Shown: positions 23,843 to 35,160 of the stretch, piece after piece
How the letters are laid out: each line of letters starts with the position of its first letter
Numbering within the stretch: position 1 is the stretch's first letter
DNA from: Nocardioides marmoriginsengisoli
GTDB taxonomy: Bacteria > Actinomycetota > Actinomycetes > Propionibacteriales > Nocardioidaceae
Reading direction: 5' to 3'
DNA length: 64,000 nt
Assembly (NCBI RefSeq): GCF_003725695.1
Contig: NZ_RJSE01000003.1
Coordinates: 62,001 to 126,000 of the forward strand
Position numbers and translations under genes: made by a program
Notes under the pieces: generated by a model
What the model was told of the DNA's origin: nothing
The model's database searches: none
What the model saw: only the letters and a program-made list of their open reading frames with translations

Positions 23843-25024
23843 TCAGCCGCGGTCGGCCCGGAACGCCTGGAGCAGCTTGACCCGGTCGCCGGTCTGCAGG
23901 ACCGCGTTCGAGTACAGCCGTCCGGCGACCCAGACCAGCACCGGGATGATCGCCAGCGACAGGCCGACGGCGAGCAGCACGTCCCACGCCGGTACGCCGC
24001 CGCCCGCGATCCGGATCGGCATCACCAGCGGCGAGCAGAACGGGATCCGGGACAGCCAGACCACCAGCGGGTTGTCGGGCTCCCAGGTGCCGATCGAGAC
24101 CCCGACGACGTAGGGCAGCGTCATCAGCATGATCACCGGGGAGATCACCGAGCTGACCTCCTCCTGGCGCGAGACCAGCGCCGCGAGTCCGGCCAGCGCC
24201 AGGGCGTAGGTGGTGAACCCGATCAGGAACCAGCCGATCGCCGAGATCGCCGTCGCACCCAGGTTGAGCTCGCTGGTGTCCACGAGCCCGAGGATGCTGG
24301 CGGTGCCGGCTCCCCCGGCCACGACGACCGCGATCTGGGTCAGCCCGACCACGCCGATGCCGAGCACCTTGCCGGCCATCAGCTGCCACGGGCTGATGGT
24401 GGCGAGCAGCAGCTCCACCACCCGGCTGGTCTTCTCCTCGACCACGCCCTGGGCGACGAGCTGGCCGGCGGTGACCAGGCCGAGGAAGATCAGGATGCCG
24501 ACGATGTACGCCGCCACCACCTTGCCGCCGTCGGTCTCCGCCGGGTCCAGCTGGGTGACCTTCGGGACGGCGGAGAGCAGCGACGACGCCACCTTCTCCG
24601 GGTCGCCGCCCAGTCCTTCGATCTGCGCGGAGAGCGCCTGCTGCTGGGCGATCGCGGTGAACACCGACTCGAGCTTCGGGTCCAGGTCCTTGTTCACGAC
24701 CACGGCCAGCCGGTCCGGCGTACCGGTCAGCAGGGCGTCGAGGTCGCCGTCCCGGACCTGCCGCTTGCCGGCTGCCTCGTCGGCCACGTCCTTCGTCTCG
24801 ACGTCACCCTTGCCGGACAGGCTGGTCACGGCGTCGGCGACCGACGAGGTCTGCGGCGTCAGGCCCACCTTCAGCGGGTCCGAGGAGTCCACCACGTTGA
24901 TCAGCACACCGCCGAGGACGACGGCCGCGAGCATGGAGCCGGTCGCCAGCAGGTACGACCGCGAGGTGAACTTCACCCGGATCTCCCGGGCGGCGACGAG
25001 CCGGATGATCGTCCAGGCGCTCAT
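23843..25024 (-). CDS. ABC-2 type transporter permease, NatB-like
   Basis: A 393-residue membrane protein of the NatB/YhaP type. It has one N-terminal membrane helix (residues 20-43), a large extracytoplasmic domain (about 45-170) and a C-terminal bundle of five or six helices starting near AAYIVGILIFLGLV. The motif VVEEKTSRVVELLLA near residue 195 is characteristic. It pairs with the ATPase whose stop overlaps its ATG (ATGA). NatAB systems export sodium or other toxic solutes; here the substrate is not determined. Confidence 0.88.
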   Translation of the reverse strand: MSAWTIIRLVAAREIRVKFTSRSYLLATGSMLAAVVLGGVLINVVDSSDPLKVGLTPQTSSVADAVTSLSGKGDVETKDVADEAAGKRQVRDGDLDALLTGTPDRLAVVVNKDLDPKLESVFTAIAQQQALSAQIEGLGGDPEKVASSLLSAVPKVTQLDPAETDGGKVVAAYIVGILIFLGLVTAGQLVAQGVVEEKTSRVVELLLATISPWQLMAGKVLGIGVVGLTQIAVVVAGGAGTASILGLVDTSELNLGATAISAIGWFLIGFTTYALALAGLAALVSRQEEVSSVISPVIMLMTLPYVVGVSIGTWEPDNPLVVWLSRIPFCSPLVMPIRIAGGGVPAWDVLLAVGLSLAIIPVLVWVAGRLYSNAVLQTGDRVKLLQAFRADRG

Positions 25025-25932
25025 GCCGGCACCTCGGTCCCGTTGCTCGCGGTGACGACGTCGCGGTAGAGCTCGGTCAGCGAGGGACGCTCGAGCGCGA
25101 ACTCACGCACCGGACCTGCCGCCAGGGCTGCTGCCAGGACGGCCTGCTCGCTCCCGGCGGCGAGCTCGACGACGGTCGTCGTACCGGTCTCCGCGAGCAC
25201 CCGTACGCCGGCCAGGCCCGGCGCCCAGGCGGCGGCCGGTTCGCCGTCCACCCGCCAGCGCGGTACCTCGTGGCGGCGTAGCTCGTCGATCGCGCCCACC
25301 TCGACCATCCGGCCCGCGGCGATGATGCCGACCCGGTCGCAGAGGCGTTCGACCAGCTCGAGCTGGTGCGAGGAGAACAGCACCGGCACTCCGGCGGCGG
25401 CGCGCTCGCGGAGCACCTCGCTCATCACGTCGACGGCCACCGGGTCGAGGCCGGAGAACGGCTCGTCGAGGACCAGCAGCTCCGGCTCGTGCACGAGGGC
25501 GGCCGCGAGCTGGACCCGCTGCTGGTTGCCGAGCGAGAGCTTCACCACCTCGTCGTCGCGGCGCTCGGCGATCCCGAGGGTGTCGGTCCAGCGCTCCATC
25601 GAGGCGCGTGCAGTGGCCGCGTCCATCCCGTAGAGCCGGGCCAGGTAGGTGAGCTGCTCGCCGACCTTCATCCGCGGGTACAGCCCGCGCTCCTCGGGCA
25701 TGTACCCGATCCGGCGGCGCAGGTCGGCATCGATGGGGCGGCCGTCCCAGCGGACCTCGCCGCCGTCACCGGCCAGCACTCCCAGGACGATCCGCATCGT
25801 GGTGGTCTTGCCGGCACCGTTGGAGCCGACGAAGCCGAAGATCTCCCCGGCGCGCACCTCGAACGAGGTCCCGGTCAGCGCAGCGCGTGACCCGTAGGAC
25901 TTGGACAGCCTGTCGATCTCGAGAACGGACAT
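25021..25932 (-). CDS. ABC transporter ATPase, NatA-like
   Basis: A 303-residue ATPase: Walker A GSNGAGKTT near residue 35, a YMPEERGLYPRM stretch typical of NatA-type proteins, signature SLGNQQRVQ near 133, Walker B LLVLDEPFSGLD near 150 and H-loop SSHQLE. A C-terminal extension of about 80 residues follows the core. ATG 25932 is chosen over an upstream GTG because the conserved MSVLEI start fits. It is coupled to the permease and follows the thiamine-binding-like gene by 25 bases in a leftward operon. Confidence 0.9.
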   Translation of the reverse strand: MSVLEIDRLSKSYGSRAALTGTSFEVRAGEIFGFVGSNGAGKTTTMRIVLGVLAGDGGEVRWDGRPIDADLRRRIGYMPEERGLYPRMKVGEQLTYLARLYGMDAATARASMERWTDTLGIAERRDDEVVKLSLGNQQRVQLAAALVHEPELLVLDEPFSGLDPVAVDVMSEVLRERAAAGVPVLFSSHQLELVERLCDRVGIIAAGRMVEVGAIDELRRHEVPRWRVDGEPAAAWAPGLAGVRVLAETGTTTVVELAAGSEQAVLAAALAAGPVREFALERPSLTELYRDVVTASNGTEVPA

Positions 25933-25957
25933 GCGCCCCATACCAGCACAGGGCTGG

Positions 25958-26263
25958 TTACGTCCGGAGCGCGGCCTCGACCCGGTCGACCTTGGCGGTC
26001 AGCTGACCGGTCGCGAAACCCTCCCGGATGTCGGCCTTGAGGACCAGCCCGACCCGCGGCGAGGACTCGGCGACCTTGAAGACGGCCGCCTTGACGACCG
26101 CCATCACCTCGTCCCACTCCCCCTCGATGTTGGTGAACATCGAGTTGGTCTCGTTGGGGAGGCCGGAGTCCCGGATCACCTGGACGGCTTCGGCGACTGC
26201 GGCACTGACGCTGCCGCTCTCGTCGGCGGCTCCGGACGGGCTGATGCTGATGGCGACGATCAT
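25958..26263 (-). CDS. MTH1187/YkoF-type thiamine-binding family protein (DUF77)
   Basis: A 101-residue protein of the small ferredoxin-like DUF77 family, some members of which bind thiamine. It starts MIVAISISPSG, has the family segment TNIEGEWDEVMAVVKAA near residue 44, and lies in the cytoplasm. The ATG at 26263 overlaps the sigma-factor stop (ATGA), so the two are made together. Its link to the sigma factor and exporter is unclear; it may only share the transcript. Confidence 0.85.
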   Translation of the reverse strand: MIVAISISPSGAADESGSVSAAVAEAVQVIRDSGLPNETNSMFTNIEGEWDEVMAVVKAAVFKVAESSPRVGLVLKADIREGFATGQLTAKVDRVEAALRT

Positions 26264-26772
26264 GGAGCCACCGTACGACGCTCATCGGAGCCCTCCCGGA
26301 GGAGGTCCGGGACCAGCACCCGGAGCCTGGCGATCGCGTCCCGGTGCTGGGACTTGACCGTGCCGACGGCCACCCCGAGCAGCCGGGCGGTCTCCACCTC
26401 GGTCAAGTCCTCGAAGTAGCGCAGCACGATCACGGCGCGCTGCCGCGGCGCGAGCGTTGCCAGCGCGGCCATGAGGGTGAGTCGGTCCTCCAAGGACGTA
26501 CCCGAGTCCGTCGGCTCCTCGGGGTGCCGGGACACCAGCACCTCCCGCCAGCGGCGGGCCCGCCAGCGCGAGATGTTCTCCCGCACCATCACCTTGCGGA
26601 CGTACGCCTCCGGGCTGCCCTGGATCCGCGACCAGGCCGGCACCACCTTGAGGAAGGCGCGCTGGAGCAGGTCCTCGGCGTCGGCGTGCTGGCCGGTGAG
26701 CAGGTACGCCGTCCGCAGCAGGGCTGCCGAACGCGCTGCCACGAACTCTTCGAAGTCGTTGCGGTCAGCCAC
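26260..26772 (-). CDS. SigE-family ECF RNA polymerase sigma factor
   Basis: A 170-residue sigma factor of the SigE-like ECF subgroup common in actinobacteria. Region 2 is LLRTAYLLTGQHADAEDLLQ near residue 18, and region 4 is LAPRQRAVIVLRYFEDLTEV near 108, then GVAVGTVKSQ as the recognition helix. GTG 26772 is preferred to a longer start. It overlaps the stop of the upstream membrane propeller gene by eight bases and the downstream DUF77 gene by four. In most SigE loci the membrane partner follows the sigma gene; here it comes first. Confidence 0.88.
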   Translation of the reverse strand: MADRNDFEEFVAARSAALLRTAYLLTGQHADAEDLLQRAFLKVVPAWSRIQGSPEAYVRKVMVRENISRWRARRWREVLVSRHPEEPTDSGTSLEDRLTLMAALATLAPRQRAVIVLRYFEDLTEVETARLLGVAVGTVKSQHRDAIARLRVLVPDLLREGSDERRTVAP

Positions 26773-28105
26773 GTCGACGCCGCCACCGGATCGTGCCGAA
26801 CACACCGACGGCGAGCACGAGGCCCGCGCCGAGGACCGCGATCCGCGCCGGGGTGCGCGGGTCGGAGGCGTCCGGCGGCTGGACGCCGTCGACCAGGTCG
26901 TTGGCCCACAGGTCGGAAGCCAGCATCGGGACCGCGAGGTTCACGTTGCCGCCGATGCGACCCTTCTCGATGCTGCGGTCGTTCACGTCGACCACGACGT
27001 AGTCGCGGTCGGTGGTGGCGACCACCACGTGATCGGGGTCGCGCCAGCCGAGGACCAGGCCGGCGTCGGTGATTCCGGGGACCTGACGCATCCGGTCCGG
27101 GGTCGGGCCGACGTACAGCTTCCACGGGGCGTCGATCCCGCCGTTGCGACCCCCGGCCAGCGTTCCGCCGACGTAGGCGAACCCGGATCCGCTGGGCGCG
27201 AAGGACGCGGTCACGGGGTCGTGCTCGGTTCGGATCGACGTCGTCGCCCCGGCCACCGTGCCGTAGGTGTAGGTGTCGTTGTCGCGGGACCAGACAATCC
27301 CGCCCGGGCCGGAACCGATGTTGGGCAGCCAGTACTCCCCGGCGCCCTCGACCACGGTCCTCGAACCGTCCGCGACGTTCCAGGCGACGAACTCGTCGGA
27401 CTCGCTGTCAGCGTTGCCTGCCGCGGCGTAGCTGGTCAGCAGGAACCGCGAGTCGGTGCTGAAGGCCAGGTCGGAGGCTCCGGCCTCGATCCGCGGCGCC
27501 TCGGGGTCCTGCAGCTCGGTGATCTTGCCGGTGACCGTGTCGTAGACCGACCACCCGACCAGGCTCCCATCGCTGCTGGTGTCGTTCCCGTTGCCGTCGT
27601 AGCGCGGGTACGCGAGCTTGCGCCCGTCCGGCGAGAGGGCCGCGTTGATGAACTGCCCGGGCATGTCCTTGCTCTCCGGGGTCGGCAGGTCCAGGAACCG
27701 CACCGTCCCGTCGACCGCCGAGACGCCGTACAGGCCCTGGTAGGCGACCATCCCGGCGATGCCCTTCGGGCGTTTCCGGTCCGATGCCCCGACCGCCGCC
27801 AGCACCCCGAGCTCACCCTCGTCGGCGGTGCCCTTCGACCACGGCGCCGGGACCGCGATCGTGCGCGGCAGGTGCAGGTCCCCGGGCTTCGCGGCGGCGA
27901 CCTGCGCCCGGCGGTCCGGACCGTCCAGTGCCTGGATGCCGATGCCCCCGACCAGGGTCGCCAGGACGACGATGCTCCCCACCACGCCGGCCAGGCGGCG
28001 GGTGCGGTGCCTCCGCAGGCCGCGGTCCCACAACCCGTCGGCGGGCAGGGTCGGTGGCGCGTCGGCTGCGACCTCGCGCAGTCGTCGTCCGAGCTCGGTG
28101 GTCAT
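26765..28105 (-). CDS. Membrane-anchored TolB/WD40-like protein paired with the SigE-type sigma factor
   Basis: A 446-residue protein. The N-terminus (MTTELGRRLREVAADAPP) resembles partner proteins of SigE-type sigma factors. A membrane helix follows near residues 38-60, then a long extracytoplasmic region with propeller-like repeats (AALSPDGRKLAYPRYDGN, LAFSTDSRFLLTSY, SFAPSGSGFAYVGG). A second membrane helix lies at 420-440 before a basic end. It may act as an anti-sigma or sensor protein, although no zinc motif is seen. The sigma gene overlaps its 3' end, so their levels are linked. Confidence 0.78.
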   Translation of the reverse strand: MTTELGRRLREVAADAPPTLPADGLWDRGLRRHRTRRLAGVVGSIVVLATLVGGIGIQALDGPDRRAQVAAAKPGDLHLPRTIAVPAPWSKGTADEGELGVLAAVGASDRKRPKGIAGMVAYQGLYGVSAVDGTVRFLDLPTPESKDMPGQFINAALSPDGRKLAYPRYDGNGNDTSSDGSLVGWSVYDTVTGKITELQDPEAPRIEAGASDLAFSTDSRFLLTSYAAAGNADSESDEFVAWNVADGSRTVVEGAGEYWLPNIGSGPGGIVWSRDNDTYTYGTVAGATTSIRTEHDPVTASFAPSGSGFAYVGGTLAGGRNGGIDAPWKLYVGPTPDRMRQVPGITDAGLVLGWRDPDHVVVATTDRDYVVVDVNDRSIEKGRIGGNVNLAVPMLASDLWANDLVDGVQPPDASDPRTPARIAVLGAGLVLAVGVFGTIRWRRRRG

Positions 28106-28189
28106 GTCGCTCCTCTGTCCAGGGATGTTCTGCCCCTGATCACGAGACGAGGTCGCTGAAAGGTTGGGTCGCGGAGAAGAAAAGTAGCA

Positions 28190-28221
28190 ATCGGCCTGCC
28201 ACCCGGAGGTGACAGGCCGAT
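28190..28221 (-). terminator. Terminator of the aconitase gene
   Basis: ATCGGCCTGCCACC (28190-28203) pairs with GGTGACAGGCCGAT (28208-28221), with one mismatch, over a CGGA loop. On the minus strand it is followed by a T-rich run (TGCTACTTTTCTTC), and it begins 12 bases after the acnA stop. Confidence 0.85.
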
Positions 28222-28232
28222 CGCCGTGGAGA

Positions 28233-30905
<2,673 letters not shown>

Positions 30906-30997
30906 CGGCGTTCTCCTTGTGTCTCGTTGATCTGCAGCGGCACGCGAGGTGCAGGGAAGTCTGTCGGGGCCATCTTGCCCATCTTCGAAGCCGGGGC

Positions 30998-31016
30998 GTA
31001 AGGAAGGTTTACCTAA
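30998..31016. promoter_or_regulatory. IdeR/DtxR-box-like sequence upstream of acnA
   Basis: The 19 bases ending TTTACCTAA match the DtxR/IdeR consensus TTAGGTTAGGCTAACCTAA at 13 positions, with the right half best. Iron regulators of this family control iron-sulfur enzymes in related bacteria. The site is 93 bases upstream of the start codon. Confidence 0.4.
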
Positions 31017-31035
31017 CTTCAAGGCCGCTCTGATT

Positions 31036-31053
31036 TATCTTGATGTCAAGATA
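31036..31053. promoter_or_regulatory. Perfect 18-bp palindrome upstream of acnA
   Basis: TATCTTGA-TG-TCAAGATA is an exact inverted repeat and contains TTGACA on the minus strand. It resembles MarR-type operators. In Streptomyces coelicolor the MarR protein TamR is reported to bind the aconitase promoter, so a TamR-like control is proposed. It could also act on the divergent ion-channel gene at 31109. Confidence 0.6.
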
Positions 31054-31108
31054 CACGATATCAAACTTCTTCCGCGGATGCCCGCCCCGGCTCGATAGCC
31101 TCGGGCGC

Positions 31109-31771
31109 ATGGAGCTGATCAGATTCCTCAGGCGGACGCCGTGCGCGGTGCTGCTCGCCGCCCAGCTCGCCGGCGTGCTGCTCTACCCGTTCCTGGAGGG
31201 CAGCTTCGCCGGGCGCCAGCTGTTCGCGCTCTTCGGGCTGCTGGTCCTCGGGCTGGCGATCTTCGCGATCCGGGCGACTCCGTTGCTCTCCTGGGTGGCG
31301 ATCCTGATCGCGCTGCCGGCGGTAGTGCTGCTGGTCGTCCAGGTGATCACCCAGAACGAGGACCTGGCCCCGTGGGCGTCCGGGTTCGAGGCGGCGCTGT
31401 ACGTGTACGCCGCCGCGGCGATGCTGGCGTACATGCTCCACGACGACCACGTCACGACCGACGAGCTGTTCGCGATCGGCGCCGTCTTCACCCTGCTGGC
31501 CTGGGCCTTCGCGCACCTCTACGTCGTCGTCCAGGCCCTCGACCCGGGCAGCTTCACCGCGGCCGTCGACCCGGACGCCGCCCGGAGCTGGACCGAGCTG
31601 CTCTTCCTCTCCTTCACGACGCTGTCGAGCACCGGGCTCTCCGACGTCGTGCCGATCAGCGGCCACTCCCGCAGCGTGGTCATGATCGAGCAGGTCGCCG
31701 GGGTGTTCTACATCGCGATGGTGGTGACCCGCCTGGTCGCGATGAACACGGCACGGAAGACGCAGCGCTAG
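31109..31771 (+). CDS. Two-TM-pore ion channel-like membrane protein
   Basis: A 220-residue membrane protein with about six hydrophobic segments; the last two flank a pore loop. The loop reads SFTTLSSTGLSDVVP near residues 170-184, in the place where potassium channels have TTxGYGDxxP, so the selectivity filter is altered (TGLSD). Selectivity is therefore uncertain. ATG 31109 comes seven bases after TAGCCT, a leaderless arrangement. It overlaps the convergent methyltransferase gene by four bases at the 3' end. Confidence 0.78.
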   Translation: MELIRFLRRTPCAVLLAAQLAGVLLYPFLEGSFAGRQLFALFGLLVLGLAIFAIRATPLLSWVAILIALPAVVLLVVQVITQNEDLAPWASGFEAALYVYAAAAMLAYMLHDDHVTTDELFAIGAVFTLLAWAFAHLYVVVQALDPGSFTAAVDPDAARSWTELLFLSFTTLSSTGLSDVVPISGHSRSVVMIEQVAGVFYIAMVVTRLVAMNTARKTQR

Positions 31772-32901
31772 CAAGCGCGTTCCACCAGCGCCACGCACTC
31801 CACGTGGTGGGTCATCGGGAACAGGTCGAACGCCCGCAGCGTGCTCAGCCGGTAGCCGCGCTCGGCGAAGTAGCCGAGGTCGCGCGCCAGCGCCGCCGGG
31901 TCGCAGGCCACGTACGCGATCGCCCGCGGCGCCAGGTCGACCACGGCGCTCACGACGTCCTTGCGGGCGCCTTCGCGCGGCGGGTCCAGCACCACCACGT
32001 CAGCCATCGTGTCCAGGTCCTTGAGCACCCGGTCGACGCGCCCCGCCTTGGTCCTCACCTGGCGCAGGTCGCGGAGGTTCCCCTTGGCCAGGTCGCTGGC
32101 CCGGCGGTCGCCCTCGACGGAGATCACGCTGCCGGTCTCGGTGACCGCCTCGGCGAGGAACGCGGAGAACAGGCCGACGCCGGCGTACAGGTCCATCGCG
32201 CGCTCCCCCGGCTGCGGGTCGAGCAGCTCCAGCACGGACGACACCAGCGTCTCGGGGGCGCCCGGATGCACCTGCCAGAAGCCATCGCCGGCGACCTCGA
32301 ACGAGCGGCCGCGGACGGTCTCGGTGACGGTGTCGCCCGCGGGTGGCTGGCCGACCAGGACCACCCGGGCGTCGGGCGCCGCGATCAGGCACTCGGGCAC
32401 CGCGACCACCTCGTGAGAGTGGTTCTTGCGCAACCCGTAGTCGCCGCCCGGCAGGCCGACGTACTGCATCCGGCTGCGCCAGTGCAGTCCGTCGGGCGCC
32501 CCGGGGACCTCCTCGACGCGGACGTCGACCTCGAGCCCGGCGAGCCGCTGGAGCTGCTCGGCGACCACGGCCGCCTTGAGGTCGCGCTGGGCGGGCAGCG
32601 AGACGTGCTGGAAGTCGCAGCCGCCGCAGCCGTCCGGGTGCGCGAGCGGGCACGGTGCCGGCACCCGGTCCGGTGACGCCTCGAGGACCTCGACGGCGTC
32701 GCCGCGGAAGAACCGCTTGGCGACGTCGGTGATCTGGACGACCACCCGCTCGCCGGGCAGGGCGTGCCGGACGAAGATCACCACGGACGCGTCGCCGGCC
32801 GGCACCCGCGCCACCATGTGGCCGCCGTGTGCGACCGGCCCGACGCTCGCCTCGACCCGGTCGCCGACGGCGAAGGCTGCCTCAGCGGTCACGTCCACCA
32901 C
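31768..32901 (-). CDS. TrmA/RlmD-type SAM-dependent rRNA/tRNA uracil methyltransferase
   Basis: A class I methyltransferase of about 377 residues that makes 5-methyluridine in RNA. A TRAM RNA-binding domain is N-terminal. The iron-sulfur cysteines lie in CPLAHPDGCGGCDFQH near residue 82. SAM-binding DLYAGVGLFSAFLAE is near 235, VVLDPPREG near 300, and the catalytic Cys is in YVACDP near 328. The start is one of several clustered GTG codons; 32901 is used here, and it overlaps the stop of the APC permease. Its location matches M. tuberculosis Rv2689c beside Rv2690c. Confidence 0.9.
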   Translation of the reverse strand: MVDVTAEAAFAVGDRVEASVGPVAHGGHMVARVPAGDASVVIFVRHALPGERVVVQITDVAKRFFRGDAVEVLEASPDRVPAPCPLAHPDGCGGCDFQHVSLPAQRDLKAAVVAEQLQRLAGLEVDVRVEEVPGAPDGLHWRSRMQYVGLPGGDYGLRKNHSHEVVAVPECLIAAPDARVVLVGQPPAGDTVTETVRGRSFEVAGDGFWQVHPGAPETLVSSVLELLDPQPGERAMDLYAGVGLFSAFLAEAVTETGSVISVEGDRRASDLAKGNLRDLRQVRTKAGRVDRVLKDLDTMADVVVLDPPREGARKDVVSAVVDLAPRAIAYVACDPAALARDLGYFAERGYRLSTLRAFDLFPMTHHVECVALVERAC

Positions 32902-34903
32902 GCCTGATGTCGCCGGGGCGGGAGCGGTAGAGCACCCGGTCCTCACGTTCCTTGCCGACCTCCGAGCCGCGCAGCTGGTACGGCACCGAGGTCACCATCA
33001 CTCCCGGGGTGAAGAGCAGCCGGCCCTTGAGCCGCAGGGCGGTCTGGTTGTGCAGGATCTGCTCCCACCACCTGCCGACCACGTACTCGGGGATGTAGAC
33101 CGCGACCACGCCGCGCGGGTTCGCCTCCCGGATCTCGATGGCGTACTCGACGATCGGCCGGATGATCTCCCGGTACGGCGAGTAGAGCACCTTGAGCGGG
33201 ACGTCCATCCGGCGCTGGTCCCAGTCCTCGAGCAGCTTGTCGGTCTCGTCCTGGTCGAAGCCGACGTACACCGCCTCGAGCAGGTTCGGCCGGGTCGCCT
33301 TGGCGAACGCGAGCGCCCGCATCGTCGGCTTGTGCAGCTTGGAGACCAGCACGATCGCGTGCACCCGGGTCGGCATGATCGGGTCCGCGTCGCCGATCAC
33401 CAGCTCGGCCTCGACCCGGTCGTAGTGCTGCCGGATCCGCATCATGATCACGTAGAAGACGATCATCGCCAGGATCGCGATCCAGGCACCGAGGAGGAAC
33501 TTGGTCAGCAGCACGACCACCAGGACGACCGCGGTCATCGCCAGGCCGAAGGTGTTGATCGCGCGGGAGCGGTACATCCGGCGCCGCTCGGCCGGGTTCT
33601 TCTCCGTCTTCAGGTGCCGGGTCCAGTGCCGGATCATCCCGAGCTGGCTGAGGTTGAACGAGACGAAGACGCCGACGATGTAGAGCTGGATCAGCCGGGT
33701 CGGCTGCGCCTGGAAGGCGACGATCAGCACGATCGCCATCGCCGCCAGGAACAGGATGCCGTTGCTGTACGCGAGCCGGTCGCCGCGGGAGCCGAGGGCC
33801 CTCGGGGCGAAACCATCCCGGGCCAGGATCGAGCCGAGCACCGGGAAGCCGTTGAACGCGGTGTTCGCGGCCAGGATCAGGATGATGCCCGTCATCGAGA
33901 TGACGAAGTAGAAGCCGGGCGAGAAGTCGCTGAAGACCGCCTTCGCGATCTGGGCGATCACGGTGTGCTGGTCGAAGCCGTCCGGGAGCGGCGACCCGTC
34001 GCCCTGGCGCAGCCGTTCGAGGTCGTGCGGGTCGACGTACCGCAGGCCCATGTTCCGCGCCAGCACGATGATGCTGATCAGCATGGTGATCGCGATCGCC
34101 CCGAGCAGCAGCAGCGTGGTGGCCGCGTTCTTGCTCTTCGGCTTCTGGAAGGCCGGCACGCCGTTGGAGATCGCCTCGACTCCGGTCAGCGCCGCGCACC
34201 CTGAGGAGAACGCGCGCGCCAGCAGGAAGATCATCGCGATCTGGCTGATCTCGCCCTCGTACCCGGACGCCGGCAGCAGCTTCAGGTCCGCGCTCTCCAC
34301 GTCGGGCAGGTTGCCCTCCGCGGCGCGCATCGCGGCGTAGGCGGTCATCCCGAGCACCGCGATCATGAACCCGTACGTCGGGATCGCGAACGCCGCGCCG
34401 GACTCCCGGACGCCGCGCAGGTTGAGGGCCGCGAGGAGCGCCACCAGGACGCAGGCCCACTCGGTCTCGTGGCCGTCCACGAACGGCAGCGCCGCGGCGG
34501 CGTTCTGGACACCGGAGGAGATCGACACCGCCACCGTGAGCACGTAGTCGACCAGCAGCGCGCTGGCGACCGTGACGCCGGCCCGCCGGCCGAGGTTGAC
34601 GGTCGCGACCTCGTAGTCGCCGCCGCCGCTCGGGTAGGCGTGCACGTTCTGGCGGTAGGAGAGCACCACGGTGGCCATCACCAGGGCGACGGCGATGCCG
34701 ATCTTCCAGCTGAAGGCGTACGCCGAGACGCCGGCGACCGACAGCATGATGAAGACCTCATCCGGGGCGTAGGCCACCGAGGAGAGCGCGTCCGAGGCGA
34801 AAACCGGTAGGGCGATGCGCTTCGGCAGCAACGTCTCCCCGAGCTGAGAGCTGCGGAGCTTGCGGCCGAGGATGATTCGCTTGGAAACGCCACCGACACC
34901 CAT
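32882..34903 (-). CDS. APC-superfamily permease, KimA-like (candidate potassium importer)
   Basis: A 673-residue membrane protein. About 12 membrane helices span residues 30-490, starting with PVFASDALSSVAYAPDEVF, followed by a cytosolic C-terminal domain of some 180 residues resembling a universal-stress fold. This layout matches KimA-type proton-coupled K+ importers. The divergent neighbours are two TrkA/RCK proteins (ceoB, ceoC), as in M. tuberculosis Rv2690c-Rv2692, while no TrkH or KtrB channel is seen. ATG 34903 follows TAGCCT by six bases within the promoter repeat, so the mRNA is probably leaderless. An amino-acid substrate cannot be excluded. Confidence 0.82.
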   Translation of the reverse strand: MGVGGVSKRIILGRKLRSSQLGETLLPKRIALPVFASDALSSVAYAPDEVFIMLSVAGVSAYAFSWKIGIAVALVMATVVLSYRQNVHAYPSGGGDYEVATVNLGRRAGVTVASALLVDYVLTVAVSISSGVQNAAAALPFVDGHETEWACVLVALLAALNLRGVRESGAAFAIPTYGFMIAVLGMTAYAAMRAAEGNLPDVESADLKLLPASGYEGEISQIAMIFLLARAFSSGCAALTGVEAISNGVPAFQKPKSKNAATTLLLLGAIAITMLISIIVLARNMGLRYVDPHDLERLRQGDGSPLPDGFDQHTVIAQIAKAVFSDFSPGFYFVISMTGIILILAANTAFNGFPVLGSILARDGFAPRALGSRGDRLAYSNGILFLAAMAIVLIVAFQAQPTRLIQLYIVGVFVSFNLSQLGMIRHWTRHLKTEKNPAERRRMYRSRAINTFGLAMTAVVLVVVLLTKFLLGAWIAILAMIVFYVIMMRIRQHYDRVEAELVIGDADPIMPTRVHAIVLVSKLHKPTMRALAFAKATRPNLLEAVYVGFDQDETDKLLEDWDQRRMDVPLKVLYSPYREIIRPIVEYAIEIREANPRGVVAVYIPEYVVGRWWEQILHNQTALRLKGRLLFTPGVMVTSVPYQLRGSEVGKEREDRVLYRSRPGDIRRGGRDR

Positions 34904-34984
34904 GAGCGGAGGCTACCGAGTGCCCGAGCTTGCTCGTGGCCGAGTCGCCGAGAGCTCATTGACGAACGAAGTGAGGATCACGAG
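34904..34984 (-). repeat. Promoter-bearing dispersed repeat, copy A (APC permease)
   Basis: Read toward the permease, this 81-base element begins CTCGTGATCCTCACTTCG and ends with TAGCCT plus six bases before the ATG. A small palindrome (CGAGC-AA-GCTCG) lies just upstream of the -10 box. The 74 bases at 34911-34984 match copy B at 38717-38790 with about 85 percent identity by eye. Confidence 0.8.
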
Positions 34985-35076
34985 GGACAACGGTAGGGCA
35001 TTCCAGGCGATCCGTCGGACAGGAACCCAGGGCAGAGCACTGTCGGCCTCCGCGCCCCGGGTGCAGTAGCGTTCCC

Positions 35077-35160
35077 ACCGTGCTCCTCACTTCGTTCGTC
35101 ATCGTGCTCTCGCCCACTCGACCACGAGACTCCGTCTCGGGCGCTCGATAGGCTCCGCAC
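35077..35160 (+). repeat. Promoter-bearing dispersed repeat, copy C (ceoB)
   Basis: This 84-base copy is oriented toward ceoB. It shares CTCCTCACTTCGTTCGTCA, CTCTCG, ACTCG and CACGAG with copy A and ends TAGGCT plus six bases before the GTG. Its internal palindrome has different arms (CGAGAC-TCC-GTCTCG) but keeps the dyad. Confidence 0.75.
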
